Below are positions 43,839 to 64,000 of a stretch of 64,000 nt of DNA, piece after piece (within the stretch, counting starts at the first letter, position 1; each line of letters begins with the position of its first letter). The notes beneath the pieces are model-generated. The model saw only the letters and a list, made by a program, of their open reading frames with translations, did no database searches and was not told where the DNA came from. A program made the position numbers and the translations under genes. The stretch comes from Pegoplata infirma. Taxonomy: Eukaryota > Arthropoda > Insecta > Diptera > Anthomyiidae. The stretch lies in assembly GCA_963921195.1 (NCBI GenBank), contig OY992537.1, positions 31,975,911-32,039,910 on the forward strand. The letters run 5' to 3'.

Positions 43839-45995
43839 TGTAGCATGGAAAATCTATTTCGGTAGTTAAAAGAATTCATGTTAATAAATGTTATTTTTTT
43901 TTCCAGTGTAATTTATCCTAAGTGGTTTATTTAGGTAACCGATTCAATTAAAAATACAACCCTGTTGTTTTTAAACATCACTATTAGTTATCAAAAGAAC
44001 AAAGTTGACAGTTCACGGAACTATCACTCGTTATCTTTTGATCGGTCGTTCTTCTAACCTTACTTGACACGCTATGAAAAACGTGATTTTTATTCTGTAG
44101 AAGGCAAGTGAAACGAGAAGGTCTCGTAAGTTCCGGTATAAAAGTTAAAAATTTTTATTTTAAATAAGTTAGTGGAAAAATTTTTATAAAATTACATCTA
44201 ATAATTTTTCGATTATAAAACAAACGCATTATAATTTGCGTACGCAATTTGTTTTACGCGGGACGTACTACAAAGCCTTCAACAGGTGGATGAATTGCGG
44301 CATCCACAAAAATTTCCATCAAAAGCCGGCTAACAACGTGTTTTTGGTAAGAGTAAATTCTATAATTTGTGCCTCATAAATCTGATCGTGCGTTTTCATT
44401 TAGGAACGTATTTTCCGGACGCGGGCCTTCTCGTAAATTATAGTTTTTGGATTTTTGAATCGACATATTTGGAAACTTTAGCGGAATTCTAACCTACAAA
44501 ATAATTGGTTTTGCGCAAATTACATTAAAACATTACAACAACAGGCCACATTGCATAAGAGCCTCATGGGATTATGTAATATCATCACCGTCAATCGATT
44601 GCGAAGTTTTAATTAACCAAACATCACCTACAATCCTACACATCAGTCTTGTTCTCGCAAAGCCGTCATCATCTTTAAATTTATGCTGGTTTTCCAGTCC
44701 ATTCAACGTTAATTTTTTACCAACAAACTAAATTTATTAATTATTAGAATGCCGATTATACACCATCCACGTCCGTCCGTTGTGTCTCATCTTTCCCAGA
44801 AATAATCCCATATTTAGTCCGTCCATTTATACGCCGCATAATTATACACCTGTCCGTCTGTAAGTTGTGTTTGTCCAGTTAATTTTTCCATAAATCTGTT
44901 TTTTTTCCATTCATCCATTAAAGCTCATTTCGAAATTATCGTTGGTGAATACACTCACGTATAGGTTAAGTCGGAAATATTTTTTTTCATTCCCTTATGA
45001 GAATAAATCTTATACGAATAAATTTCTTATAACAATAATGAATTTTTTTCCCGTCCTATAGACAAAATATTAAGAACTAAGCTCACTTCAAAGAAAGTTT
45101 AAAGAATTTTTTTTGTAATTTAGAATCATACAAAAGCTTTTAGTTAGAAACAATAAGACACAAATTTGGTGTTTCAAATTTAGTTTTTGGTTACGTGCTC
45201 ACTAATAAAATAAATTTAAAGAACCCACCCTCCTTTAGCATTGGAATCAACAGCATCATGACGTCACGAGGCTGCAGTTTATCCAGGTAATGAATGCATT
45301 TTATAAAGTTCTTTTTTAAATTTATTATTGAGCTCGTTAAAGAAAGTATTAATAATTAAATAATATGAATTTTAGAAAAATAATAATCAAAACAAAACAG
45401 TGTTAAAATATAATAATAAGGAAAGAATTAGTTAAGAAAATAAGCTAAAGAAACAAATAAAAGAGAATCCAGATTTTAAGAATTTCTTTTTAAGCTCATT
45501 CGAATGCAAACGTTATGCATATGTTCATTTTAATATTCTCTCTTAAACATTAATTTTTGCATCTCACGCTCTTAAGTAGTGACAATAGGAGAGCATTTCC
45601 ATTAATTCTCTTTCTGGTTTTGTTTTCAATTTTTGCGCAACTTAATGAAGTTGTGTAGTTATTTTGTAGTTAATAAGATCTCTTTTGTTGAAGTTTAATA
45701 TAAATAAAATGTTCATTAACTAAACTAATAAGAAACTCCTCAGTTTTTCAATCATGTAGAGAAGAATAGTCATACGCTCTAACATCTATGGTGTGTATAT
45801 ATTTCAGAAAAAACAACGTTATGATTATGAAAATTTTAGTATTGTGTCACCCTTTCGTCCCTCCCCACGACCAGGCTGAGCTAGACTGTGCAAAACATAA
45901 GGGAGCACAGGGACGGGAGTTTATTGTTGTCAGCTCTCTTTAATTTTTATCGTGGAATGTTCGTTGGCCTGTATGCACCAACAGAACATGCTACA
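43839..45995 (+). repeat. 3' LTR, 2157 bp
   Basis: Same length and ends as the 5' LTR with one substitution (T at 44181). Preceding bases GCCATTCTATTCGTTT contain no purine tract. Confidence 0.95.
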
Positions 45996-45999
45996 ATAT
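45996..45999. repeat. Target site duplication of the LTR retrotransposon (right)
   Basis: ATAT, matching 36095-36098. Confidence 0.85.
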
Positions 46000-46204
46000 C
46001 GAATAGATTTTTCATATTTACACCCTTCAATATTTTGAAGAATTTTTGGTGAAATAATATCTACATCTTTCTGCTACATATACACAAGGGTTGAGCAAAT
46101 TTTAATTTTTTTTAGAATTTCAAAATCGTTGGGGTCGGAATAGTTCCTCTTTTAGAGTCAAGATTGAGTTTCTTTTTCGACTTGAAAATCGGAAAGTTCC
46201 GAAC

Positions 46205-46590
46205 AAAGTGAAAAAAAAATGTACGCGAAGTGTTTGTTCTCTTGCCCAAGCTATTGAATCGTGATAATTTTCTGCTGTATAAATAGGTGTTCTTTCCAAA
46301 AAAAAATTTTTTCTAGAAAAAATAACTTTATATTAATTAGTCATTCCATGCAAAGCTCCTTGAAGTATCGGTCGAGGACCCATTATGTTTATATATTATA
46401 GGTCCTTAAGGGTTTCTAAGACATTATATTGATATCCAAAACCAAGTAACTAAAATTTTTGGTTTTAAGAAAATTAAACCAGTAATTCTTATTTTCTTTT
46501 TTGTTAATCGTTAGCTTATATAGTCACACTGACGTGACGTCCTGCAACTTTTTCAAAAATAGATACCAGCATAAAAACATTATCATGTTA
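46205..46590 (+). repeat. Family Q repeat, diverged and internally deleted
   Basis: Contains TCTTGCCCAAGCTATTGAAT, CGTGATAATTTTCTGCTG, a GTATCGGTCGAGGACCCATT block and the right end CAGCATAAAAACATTATCAT. The purine core is missing. Confidence 0.6.
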
Positions 46591-46649
46591 AAAACAAGTA
46601 TAAAAGTTAAGTTCTACTTGACCGAATATATGAATACCCTCCACAATGC

Positions 46650-49110
46650 CCTTTTAAAAGGATAGTAAATTTTTTAATGTAAACAAAATTAACAATTTTG
46701 ATTAGAAATATTTTATTTTGAGTAAAAAACTTTTTTTTTTTTGTAATTTTTGTAAAAAAAAAAAAATAATTTACTATTTTTTTTTTTGAGTGTAAAATTT
46801 TTTTCGACTGTAATTTTTTTAGTGTAAAAATATTTCTGAGTGACAAAAATACTCTGTAAAGTAATTATTAAAGCATGTTTTTTTTAAACTCGGGGTTTTC
46901 AAAACGTGAATTTTATGTGAAACAAATCTCAAATTCAGGGTTTTGCTTATAACTTTTGAACCACTTGACCGATTTGGCTGAGATTTGAAACGAACCGAGA
47001 CAGAAGAACCGCAAATATATATGCCACACTTCAGCACTCTCACAATTGTCGTTCAAAAGTAGCCTTGTGTTTTATATCATAAATTCATGAAAAACCATTG
47101 CCGAAATTCAGTCTTTTGCTCATAACTTTTGAACCACTACACCGCTTTCGCTGGATTGCAATACCAACCTGACCAGGTAAATGCCCAACATATATGCCAA
47201 ACTTCAGGAGCCTCCGTAAAGTCTTTCAAAAGTTAGCGTATTTTCAACAGACGGACAGACGGACGGACGGAAGGACGGACATCGCTAGATCGTCTTAAAA
47301 TCGATCGAGGATAATGAATATATATGGGGCATTCCATGCCAAATTGGTCACTTTGAAAATTTTTTTTTTTTAGATTTTCCCATTTGTTTACAGTTTTTAG
47401 TTCCCTTCGAAAACTTCTTCGTGGTAAATTTTCAGATTTTTTTGATGACCCGTTCAAAAGATATCGAATTTTTAAAAATTGGAAGTTTGTTTCTTTACTC
47501 AAATTTTTTTTCCTCATAACTTCTTCAATAATAGTCCAAATTTAAATTTTTTTTTATTCAAAATTTTTGTTTTTTTACGTACTTTGAAAAAAAAAATCCA
47601 AAAAAAATCTTAAAAGCGATTTTTAAGTTTTAAAATTTAAATCTCATTTGTGAAAATGTTTGTACTCTTCGATTTTTTTGATTTTTTTTTTTGTGTAAAA
47701 CTTCTATCGATTCTACAAATTTTTTGCCCAGGAGGATCGTGGGATAACAACTATTACTATTTTTTAAAATTTTATAAAAAAATTTTATTGTAATTTTCCA
47801 ATCTTAAAATCATTTCTACTGCTCCAATGGTGCGTCATAGAGGGGCTGTTTATAAGACCGACCCCCATTAATTTTTGCGTCTTAACATTTCTTTGGAACA
47901 AACTAATACTCTAACTCCAATTTCTAAGGGGGCTCCCACAGAAAACGGCAGTTTTTAAAATTTGCTCCAACCGCTCTAACTGCCCTATCTTCACTCCCCA
48001 AGTATGCTACCATTCAAATTTAGATTTTTATAAAATTTGCTCCAACTATTATTTGTATGGGAGCCTACTTAGGGAGTGGAGATATGGCGTAGGTATGTTT
48101 TAAAAAAATTTTGTAGGGTAAAAATAGATGGGTGTCGGTCTCATTAGTGACCCCTCTCGGAAGCACCATTGGACCGGTAGAAGCTGATTAAATAAAACAA
48201 ATTTACAAAAAATAAAAAAATGTATGGGGACCACCTTAACAATTAGAGATAGAGGGTAGATGTTTTCAGAGAAAATGTTTGAAATAAAAAAATATTGTGG
48301 GTCGGTCATACATTTTGTTGCTCTAAGGGCACTATTAGGGCAGTTAGAGCGGTTGGAGCAAATATTAGAAAATGTCGTTTTGTGTGGGAGCAGCCCCCTT
48401 AAAAATTGGAGATAGGGTATTAGTTTGTTCCAAAGAAATGTAAAGACGTACAAATTTATGAGGGTCAGTCTTGTAAATGACCCCTCTATAACGCACCATT
48501 GGAGCAGTAGAAATGATTTTAAGATTGGAAAAAAACAATAAAATTTTTTCAAAAAATTTAAAAAATGGTAATAATCGTTATCCCACGATCCTCCTGGGCA
48601 AAAAATTTGTAGAATCGTTAGAAATTAAAAAAATTTCAAATTTTTTAAAAAAATTTCAAAAAAATCGAAGAGTACAAACATTTTCAAAAATGAGATTTAC
48701 ATTTTAAAACTAAAAAATCGCATACTAGAGCGCTTTTAAGAATTTTTTTTTTTTTTAAAGTACTAAAAAACAAAAATTTTGAAAAAAAATAATTTAAATT
48801 TGGATCATAAATGAAGAAGTTATGAGTAAAAGGAGTTTGAGTAAAGGAACAAACTACCAATTTTTAAAAATTCAATATCTTTTGAACGGGTCATCAAAAA
48901 AATCTGAAAATTTACCACGAAGGAGTTTTCAAAGGGTACTAAAAAGTGTAAACAAATTGGGAAAATCTAAAAAAAATTTTTTCAAAGTGTCCGATTTGAC
49001 ATGGAATGCCCAATATACTTTGTGGGGTCTTAGACCAATATTTCGAGGTGTTACAAACGGAATGACAAACTTATATATACCCTCTATCTCTAGAGTGGAG
49101 GGTATAACAA
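46650..49110 (-). mobile_element. DINE-1/mini-me-like element with hairpin insertion
   Basis: Sister of the element at 1-905. Near 47253-47282 a GGAC-rich tract (ACAGACGGACAGACGGACGG) and the core CGCTAGATCGTCTTAAAATC then GATCGAGG, followed by a TA tract, form the mini-me core in reverse. The TA tract is interrupted at 47326 and resumes at 49013 (ATATACTTTGTGGGGTCTTA), then GGTGTTACAAACGGAATGAC, and ends GTGGAGGGTATAACAAGTGA. Non-coding. Confidence 0.7.
47326..49012. mobile_element. Giant fold-back element, GGGGCATTCCA family, in a mini-me TA tract
   Basis: Left GGGGCATTCCATGCCAAATT, right end near-complement ending GACATGGAATGCCCA. ATAT flanks it (47322-47325, 49013-49016). Arms pair over about 800 bp, e.g. 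TTTTTGATGACCCGTTCAAA at 47439 against its inverted copy near 48885, and AGGAGGATCGTGGGATAACA near 47730 against its copy near 48575. The centre is near 48150. The predicted ORFs (47233-47517, 48100-48552, 48822-49211) are mirror images in the arms, not genes. Confidence 0.8.
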
Positions 49111-49119
49111 GTGAGAAAG

Positions 49120-49320
49120 CTATTGCGGGCAATACCAACCATACGATACCATACACCAGTATTTTCCGGAAAATGGAAAAGAGTCCAATATATTTTTTGT
49201 TAGAACTTTAATTAGTGTAGAAAACACACACAAATTAAGTTTGAGTGAAATTCGCCTTTTTTTGTCTACAATAGACCGATTTAACTAAATATCGGACGAA
49301 ATTTTTATATGCACAAAGAA
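49120..49320 (+). repeat. DINE-1-like fragment (second subfamily)
   Basis: GATACCATACACCAGTATTT, TAGTGTAGAAAACACACACA and TAACTAAATATCGGACGAAA match 22470-22650. Confidence 0.6.
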
Positions 49321-49324
49321 TACA

Positions 49325-50435
49325 GTTTAGTTGTGCCAGCGGAATTGAGAGTTGTTATTATATAGTTCGGTTGTTATTATATAGTTTAATAATAACAACC
49401 GAAATTTTCGTTTGCGTTAATGTTTTGTGTTAATTATTTCCTTAAAAGGAAACTATTCCGACGATTTTGAAACTCAAAAAAAAAAAGCAAAACTTGCTCC
49501 ACCCTTGTATACACACATATAACTGATTTTCAAACCATAACCAATTAGTATGCTTACCAAGTTATATTAACATGACCAAAATTGTAACAAACATGTTAAT
49601 GGAGAGGATTTGCCTCAACAAATATATATGAATGAGTGTTGGTTAAATCTCAATGCAGAACATTTGTTTGACATATTAGTCCCAAAGCAATCAAAGTAAT
49701 TGATGAAATACCCCATAACGTTGAAAGGCAACCAAAAACAAAAAAAAAACCGAAGAATTATAACAATAGATATAGATAGGGATAGTTATATCGATATCAT
49801 ATGTGTATTGACTTTTGACAAGGAGGTGGCACTTATAATTTTTAATTAATTTTAAAAAGATCACAAGTATAAAAATTTTATTTTACAGCAAAAAGTTTAA
49901 AAATTATTTGAGTTTATTAGAAAAAAATTTCAATAGATTTTTTTAGTAGTTTGGAAATCCTTAGATCGATATACATTAGGGCGTTTCACCAAAAACGTTT
50001 TTTTGGGTTTGACAACTCTTGAACAGGAATATGAATTCTTATGGCCTTAAAGATTTTTGAGATTTTTTTCAGATTTTTGGAAGCTCGGGATCAACTCGCT
50101 CAAATCGATTTTATCCAAACAATGAGGTTATGAAACATATTTTTTTTTTTCTCTGGTGCCTTTTTTACAAAACTGTACTTTTAAAATTTGCAAGCCTCCT
50201 AAAAAAAATCTCGCTGTCAAATTATAAGTGCAAAGGTCACTAAAATTCCCATTATGACAAAAACAGTTTATAATTATTAAAAAAAATTTTAACTAATAAA
50301 AAATCCATATTTTCACGCTAAAGTCTGAAAAAATCGAAAGTAAAACTTTGACCTTGAATTCCTTAAAAAGTACTCAATCGATTTTAATGACATTAAAAGT
50401 TGCAGAATTTTGGCCAATGAAAAATGATTTCAGCC
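49325..50435. other. AT-rich intergenic DNA
   Basis: A short hairpin (CGGTTGTTATTATATAG and its partner AATAATAACAACCG, 49368-49401). Otherwise no gene or element that I can delimit. Confidence 0.5.
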
Positions 50436-50439
50436 ACTG

Positions 50440-50850
50440 TGCATCTGTCCATTTTAAAGTTGTGAGCACAATACAGGTCGCAATTATCGATCGATTTATA
50501 TAACATTTGAAACTTAAGCTTCCTTTGGCCCAAGGGCGGAACCTATTGAAATTAAGAAAAATCAGTCCATATTTATACCTAGCCACAATACAAACGTCCT
50601 TTATAATTTAGCTCAAATGACCATAATAACCGTATCATAATAGGCATTTATTCGAAATTTAGCAGGTAATTAACATGTCCTTTGGTGGCCTAATCAGACC
50701 CAAAAAAATAATTCTCCCGATATTCATTTAAATCGGTATATGGGAGACAAAAAACGACAAATTTCACTGAAATTTAATTTGTGTTGTCTACACTATTTGA
50801 AGTTCTAACAAAAAATAGCTTTCTCACTTATTTTTTCCACTTTTTTCGAC
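50440..50850 (-). repeat. DINE-1-like fragment (second subfamily), reverse
   Basis: The reverse complement shares GGTTTCGTCCTTGGGCC-like and TTTTGTTAGA...TGTAGA...CACA blocks with 22540-23050. The GTCY core is lost. Confidence 0.55.
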
Positions 50851-50864
50851 ACTTTCCCATTTCA

Positions 50865-50965
50865 TGTTGGCGAAGTTTGTACTCTTGCCCAAACCATTGA
50901 ATCATGATGATGTTTTGCTGTATAAATAGGTGTTCTTTCCAAAGCAAAATTTTTCTAAAAAAAAA
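50865..50965 (+). repeat. Family Q repeat, left-end fragment
   Basis: TGTACTCTTGCCCAAACCAT, then GAATCATGATGATGTTTTGC and GGTGTTCTTTCCAAAGCAAA. Confidence 0.6.
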
Positions 50966-51215
50966 CGCTATAGGAGCAAATCCATGGAAAATTTAACTGA
51001 CGGATCACTGATTTTGTTTATTTTTTATTATTTGATAGAGATTCGTAAATGATTAAAAACTATATTTTTTTGGAAGATGTGGGCTTTTAAAAAAGCGCTT
51101 TGTTGACAATATTGACTTTTAGACAGTTTTTTAACATTTTAGTGCTCGAAAACCGTAAGTCGTACGAAAAAACTTGTACGAACAATTTTGTTTATAAAAT
51201 TATAGAGATTTACTG

Positions 51216-51329
51216 GGCTATTCATAATGAGTAAATTAAATCTAATGTAAGTTTATTTGACTGATATTGCATGAATATTTGTCAAATAAACCTACTTTAA
51301 GTACACTGTAAGTATTATGAATAAAGGCC
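51216..51329. mobile_element. Small palindromic MITE, about 114 bp
   Basis: GGGCTATTCATAATGAGTAA at the left is mirrored by AGTATTATGAATAAAGGCC at the right, and an inner pair GTAAGTTTATTTGAC / GTCAAATAAACCTAC extends the stem. Loop about 20 bp. Confidence 0.65.
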
Positions 51330-51404
51330 TTAAAATTTAGAACTTTTTTTTTAAATTTCAACAAAAAATTTTGAAAACAATATTTAAAAGCCCCTACTTT
51401 CTGG

Positions 51405-51890
51405 GAAGGACACCATGGTTTTCCAAAAATTAAATTTTGTTTTAAATCTTAGAATGTCCTTTTAACGCTATTAAAATTTCAGACAGGTATTTTTTTCATA
51501 TCGTTGAGCAATAAATGTGACAATATTGTTGATAAAATTGTGGAGATTTAAAATTTAGAAACAAAAAAAAATTTAAAAAAAAACTTATGAAAATTTTTTA
51601 AAATAATTTTTGAATGTTCTTTTCTACTGACAAGGACACCATGGATTTCCAAAAACAAAATTTTCTATTAAAGTTTAGAGTGTCCTTTTAACGATGTTAA
51701 GATTTCATGGAGGTGTTTTTTCGTGTTTTCGAGAAATAAATTTTCAAAGTTGGTGATAAAGCTAAATATTTGATTTTTTGCCAAAATTTTGAAAAAATCT
51801 AATATTTGGCTAACAAACTTTGAAAATTAATTGCTCAACAATACGAAAAAACACCTCTCTGAAATTTTAATAGCGTTTAAGTCCTACCCT
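51405..51890. repeat. Direct and inverted duplication, AGGACACCATGG repeat
   Basis: AGGACACCATGG plus about 110 bp following occurs at 51407 and again at 51633 (period 226). A third copy of the inner part is inverted at 51800-51880 (GAAAATTAATTGCTCAACAA, CCTCTCTGAAATTTTAATAG). This may be a decayed fold-back element; no termini were identified. Confidence 0.55.
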
Positions 51891-51894
51891 ACTA

Positions 51895-52469
51895 TAAACT
51901 TATGATAAAATCGACAACATTTCTACATATTATATGGGTAAATATGTTCCAATTGCAAGAGTGAGCCAGTGTAAAATTGAGATTTAAAACATATCAAAAT
52001 CTATAACAAAAAAAAAAAAAAAAATGTTATATACACAAGTGTAGTAACTAACAAATTTGATTGTTATACCATGGGGGGATCAAAACAAATAAACGCATTT
52101 ATAAAGGCACATTTTCAATCATTTGTCCCCTTTCGTATTTATTTTTTTTTCCAAAAAAAAAAAATTGTATTTTATATATTTTAGGTAATTTGGCAATGTA
52201 AACACAGTCATTTGAAAAGATTATAAGGGTCTTTTTGGGTATTTTACATTCACACACGCAGTCACAAACTTTTTGGGTATACTTAAACATATTTAAAAAA
52301 TAGTATGTTTATTTACCAATAGTAGTGAAGGGGAATATTGAAAGACTTTTTACCTTTCAAAAATTAGTTATATTGGGCGACCTAGCGATAATTAAAGACA
52401 AAGTGATTTAGTTTAAATTTAAAACCTAATTAATGCAATTTTATCATTAATGTAAGTATTATGATTTTT
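51895..52469. other. AT-rich intergenic DNA
   Basis: No gene, RNA or delimitable repeat. A short reverse opening at 52099-52290 is not supported. Confidence 0.5.
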
Positions 52470-52830
52470 CGGGAAAATTTCGTTAACTCCCGAACTAACA
52501 GAAATATCGTCCAGAGCAAATATAGTGGTCGGCTTAAATTTAATAAAGATTGGGTCTTATTCATATGGATATGGTATGCCTTCACATAAACACTCCCCAA
52601 AATTTACACATTTTCATAAAAAAAATATTTTAAGAAGCCAAATTTTTACAATGTGATGCTACCGTTTAATAGGCATTTAATACCTTTTTTGCTGATATGG
52701 AAACATCATACAGTTTCTTAGAAAGAAATGGCTGTAAAATCCAAAAAAAAATTGTTCGCCATTTTTTGAAACCCTAAATCCCCGATATGGCCGGTAAGCC
52801 GAGACACCCCAAACTTAGAATTGTCTCTTT
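52470..52830 (-). repeat. Partial copy of the 16707 inverted-repeat element
   Basis: AACTCCCGAACTAACAGAAA and ATATCGTCCAGAGCAA reverse-match 16980-17020. GATATGGCCGGTAAGCCGAG then ACACCCCAAACTTAGAATTG matches 17074-17115. Confidence 0.55.
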
Positions 52831-52966
52831 TTATACCCTCCACTCTAGTGATAGAGGGTATATATAAGTTTGTCATTCCGTTTGTAACACCTCGAAATAT
52901 TGGTCTAGGACCCCATAAAGTATATATATTTATGATCCTCGATCGATTTTAAGTCGATCTAGCGAT
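52831..52966 (+). mobile_element. Mini-me/DINE-1-like head of the giant microsatellite
   Basis: TTATACCCTCCACTCTAGTG, then TGTCATTCCGTTTGTAACAC, the TATATATATTTATGATC tract, and the core CGATCGATTTTAAGTCGATC then TAGCGAT, leading straight into GTCC repeats. It is the forward counterpart of 46650-49110. The other end of the element is beyond the window. Confidence 0.75.

Positions 52967-64000
<11,034 letters not shown>

Larger units (their letters stand above)
36099..45995 (+). mobile_element. Complete Ty3/gypsy LTR retrotransposon, Ulysses/Osvaldo-like
   Basis: 9897 bp: 5' LTR (36099-38255), tRNA-Lys-type primer site, leader, gag, pol, a tRNA-like segment and 3' LTR (43839-45995). Pol order protease, reverse transcriptase, RNase H, integrase places it in Ty3/gypsy. 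The very long LTRs (2157 bp), the tRNA-Lys primer site and the 4-bp duplication recall Ulysses of Drosophila virilis and Osvaldo; this assignment is from memory and needs a tree. LTRs differ at one base, so insertion is recent and both ORFs look intact. No env-like ORF exists. No polypurine tract is visible before the 3' LTR. Confidence 0.95.

Noticed and set aside
48100..49211. Open frames of 150 and 129 codons
   Set aside because: Both lie in arms of the hairpin element; mirrored frames (47233-47517) encode the same peptide from the other arm, as expected for inverted repeats rather than genes.

Overview
The window is very AT-rich nuclear DNA of a higher fly (Diptera). I infer this from base composition, from several copies of the dipteran mini-me/DINE-1 (INE-1-like) repeat with its TA tract, core and GTCY microsatellite, and from an LTR retrotransposon of the Drosophila Ulysses/Osvaldo type. 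I cannot name the species. There is no host protein-coding gene that I can support: the only convincing coding regions are gag and pol of that retrotransposon. Everything else is mobile-element debris, low-complexity DNA and one huge microsatellite.

Layout. 1-905: end of a DINE-1-like element whose sister copy lies at 46650-49110. 1485-2035: a copy of the commonest repeat here ('family Q'). 3141-8427: nested inverted-repeat transposons, including an almost palindromic hAT-like fold-back element with a clean 8-bp target duplication. 8610-15620: family Q copies with A/T-rich low-complexity cores, interleaved with terminal-inverted-repeat (TIR) elements. 16270-16469: a 200-N assembly gap. 16700-25560: more fold-back elements, DINE-1-like pieces, and a tRNA-derived SINE split by a TIR element. 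26100-32450: TIR elements nested in each other. 33886-34334: a Harbinger-like MITE with a TTA duplication.

36099-45995: a complete, very young Ty3/gypsy LTR retrotransposon with two 2157-bp LTRs that differ at one base, ATAT target duplications, a tRNA-Lys-type primer site, gag (580 aa), and pol (1002 aa from its first ATG) in the -1 frame. The pol frame stays open back into gag, and the protease starts before pol's first ATG, so a gag-pol frameshift fusion is the likely product. There is no env. Between the pol stop and the 3' LTR there is no polypurine tract, but there is a 50-bp tRNA-Lys-like sequence with acceptor stem and T-arm still complementary. This is the strangest feature of the window.

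46000-52830: more family Q, DINE-1-like and fold-back elements, including a hairpin element inserted into the mini-me core of the 46650 copy. 52831-64000: a mini-me element whose GTCY tract has become an uninterrupted (GTCT)n array of more than 11 kb that runs off the window end.

The elements do not form a host pathway. They show successive insertions: mini-me/DINE-1-like and family Q elements as the older layer, then fold-back DNA elements inserted into them, and the LTR retrotransposon as one of the most recent arrivals. Repeat boundaries were read by eye; those with target duplications are exact, the others approximate.
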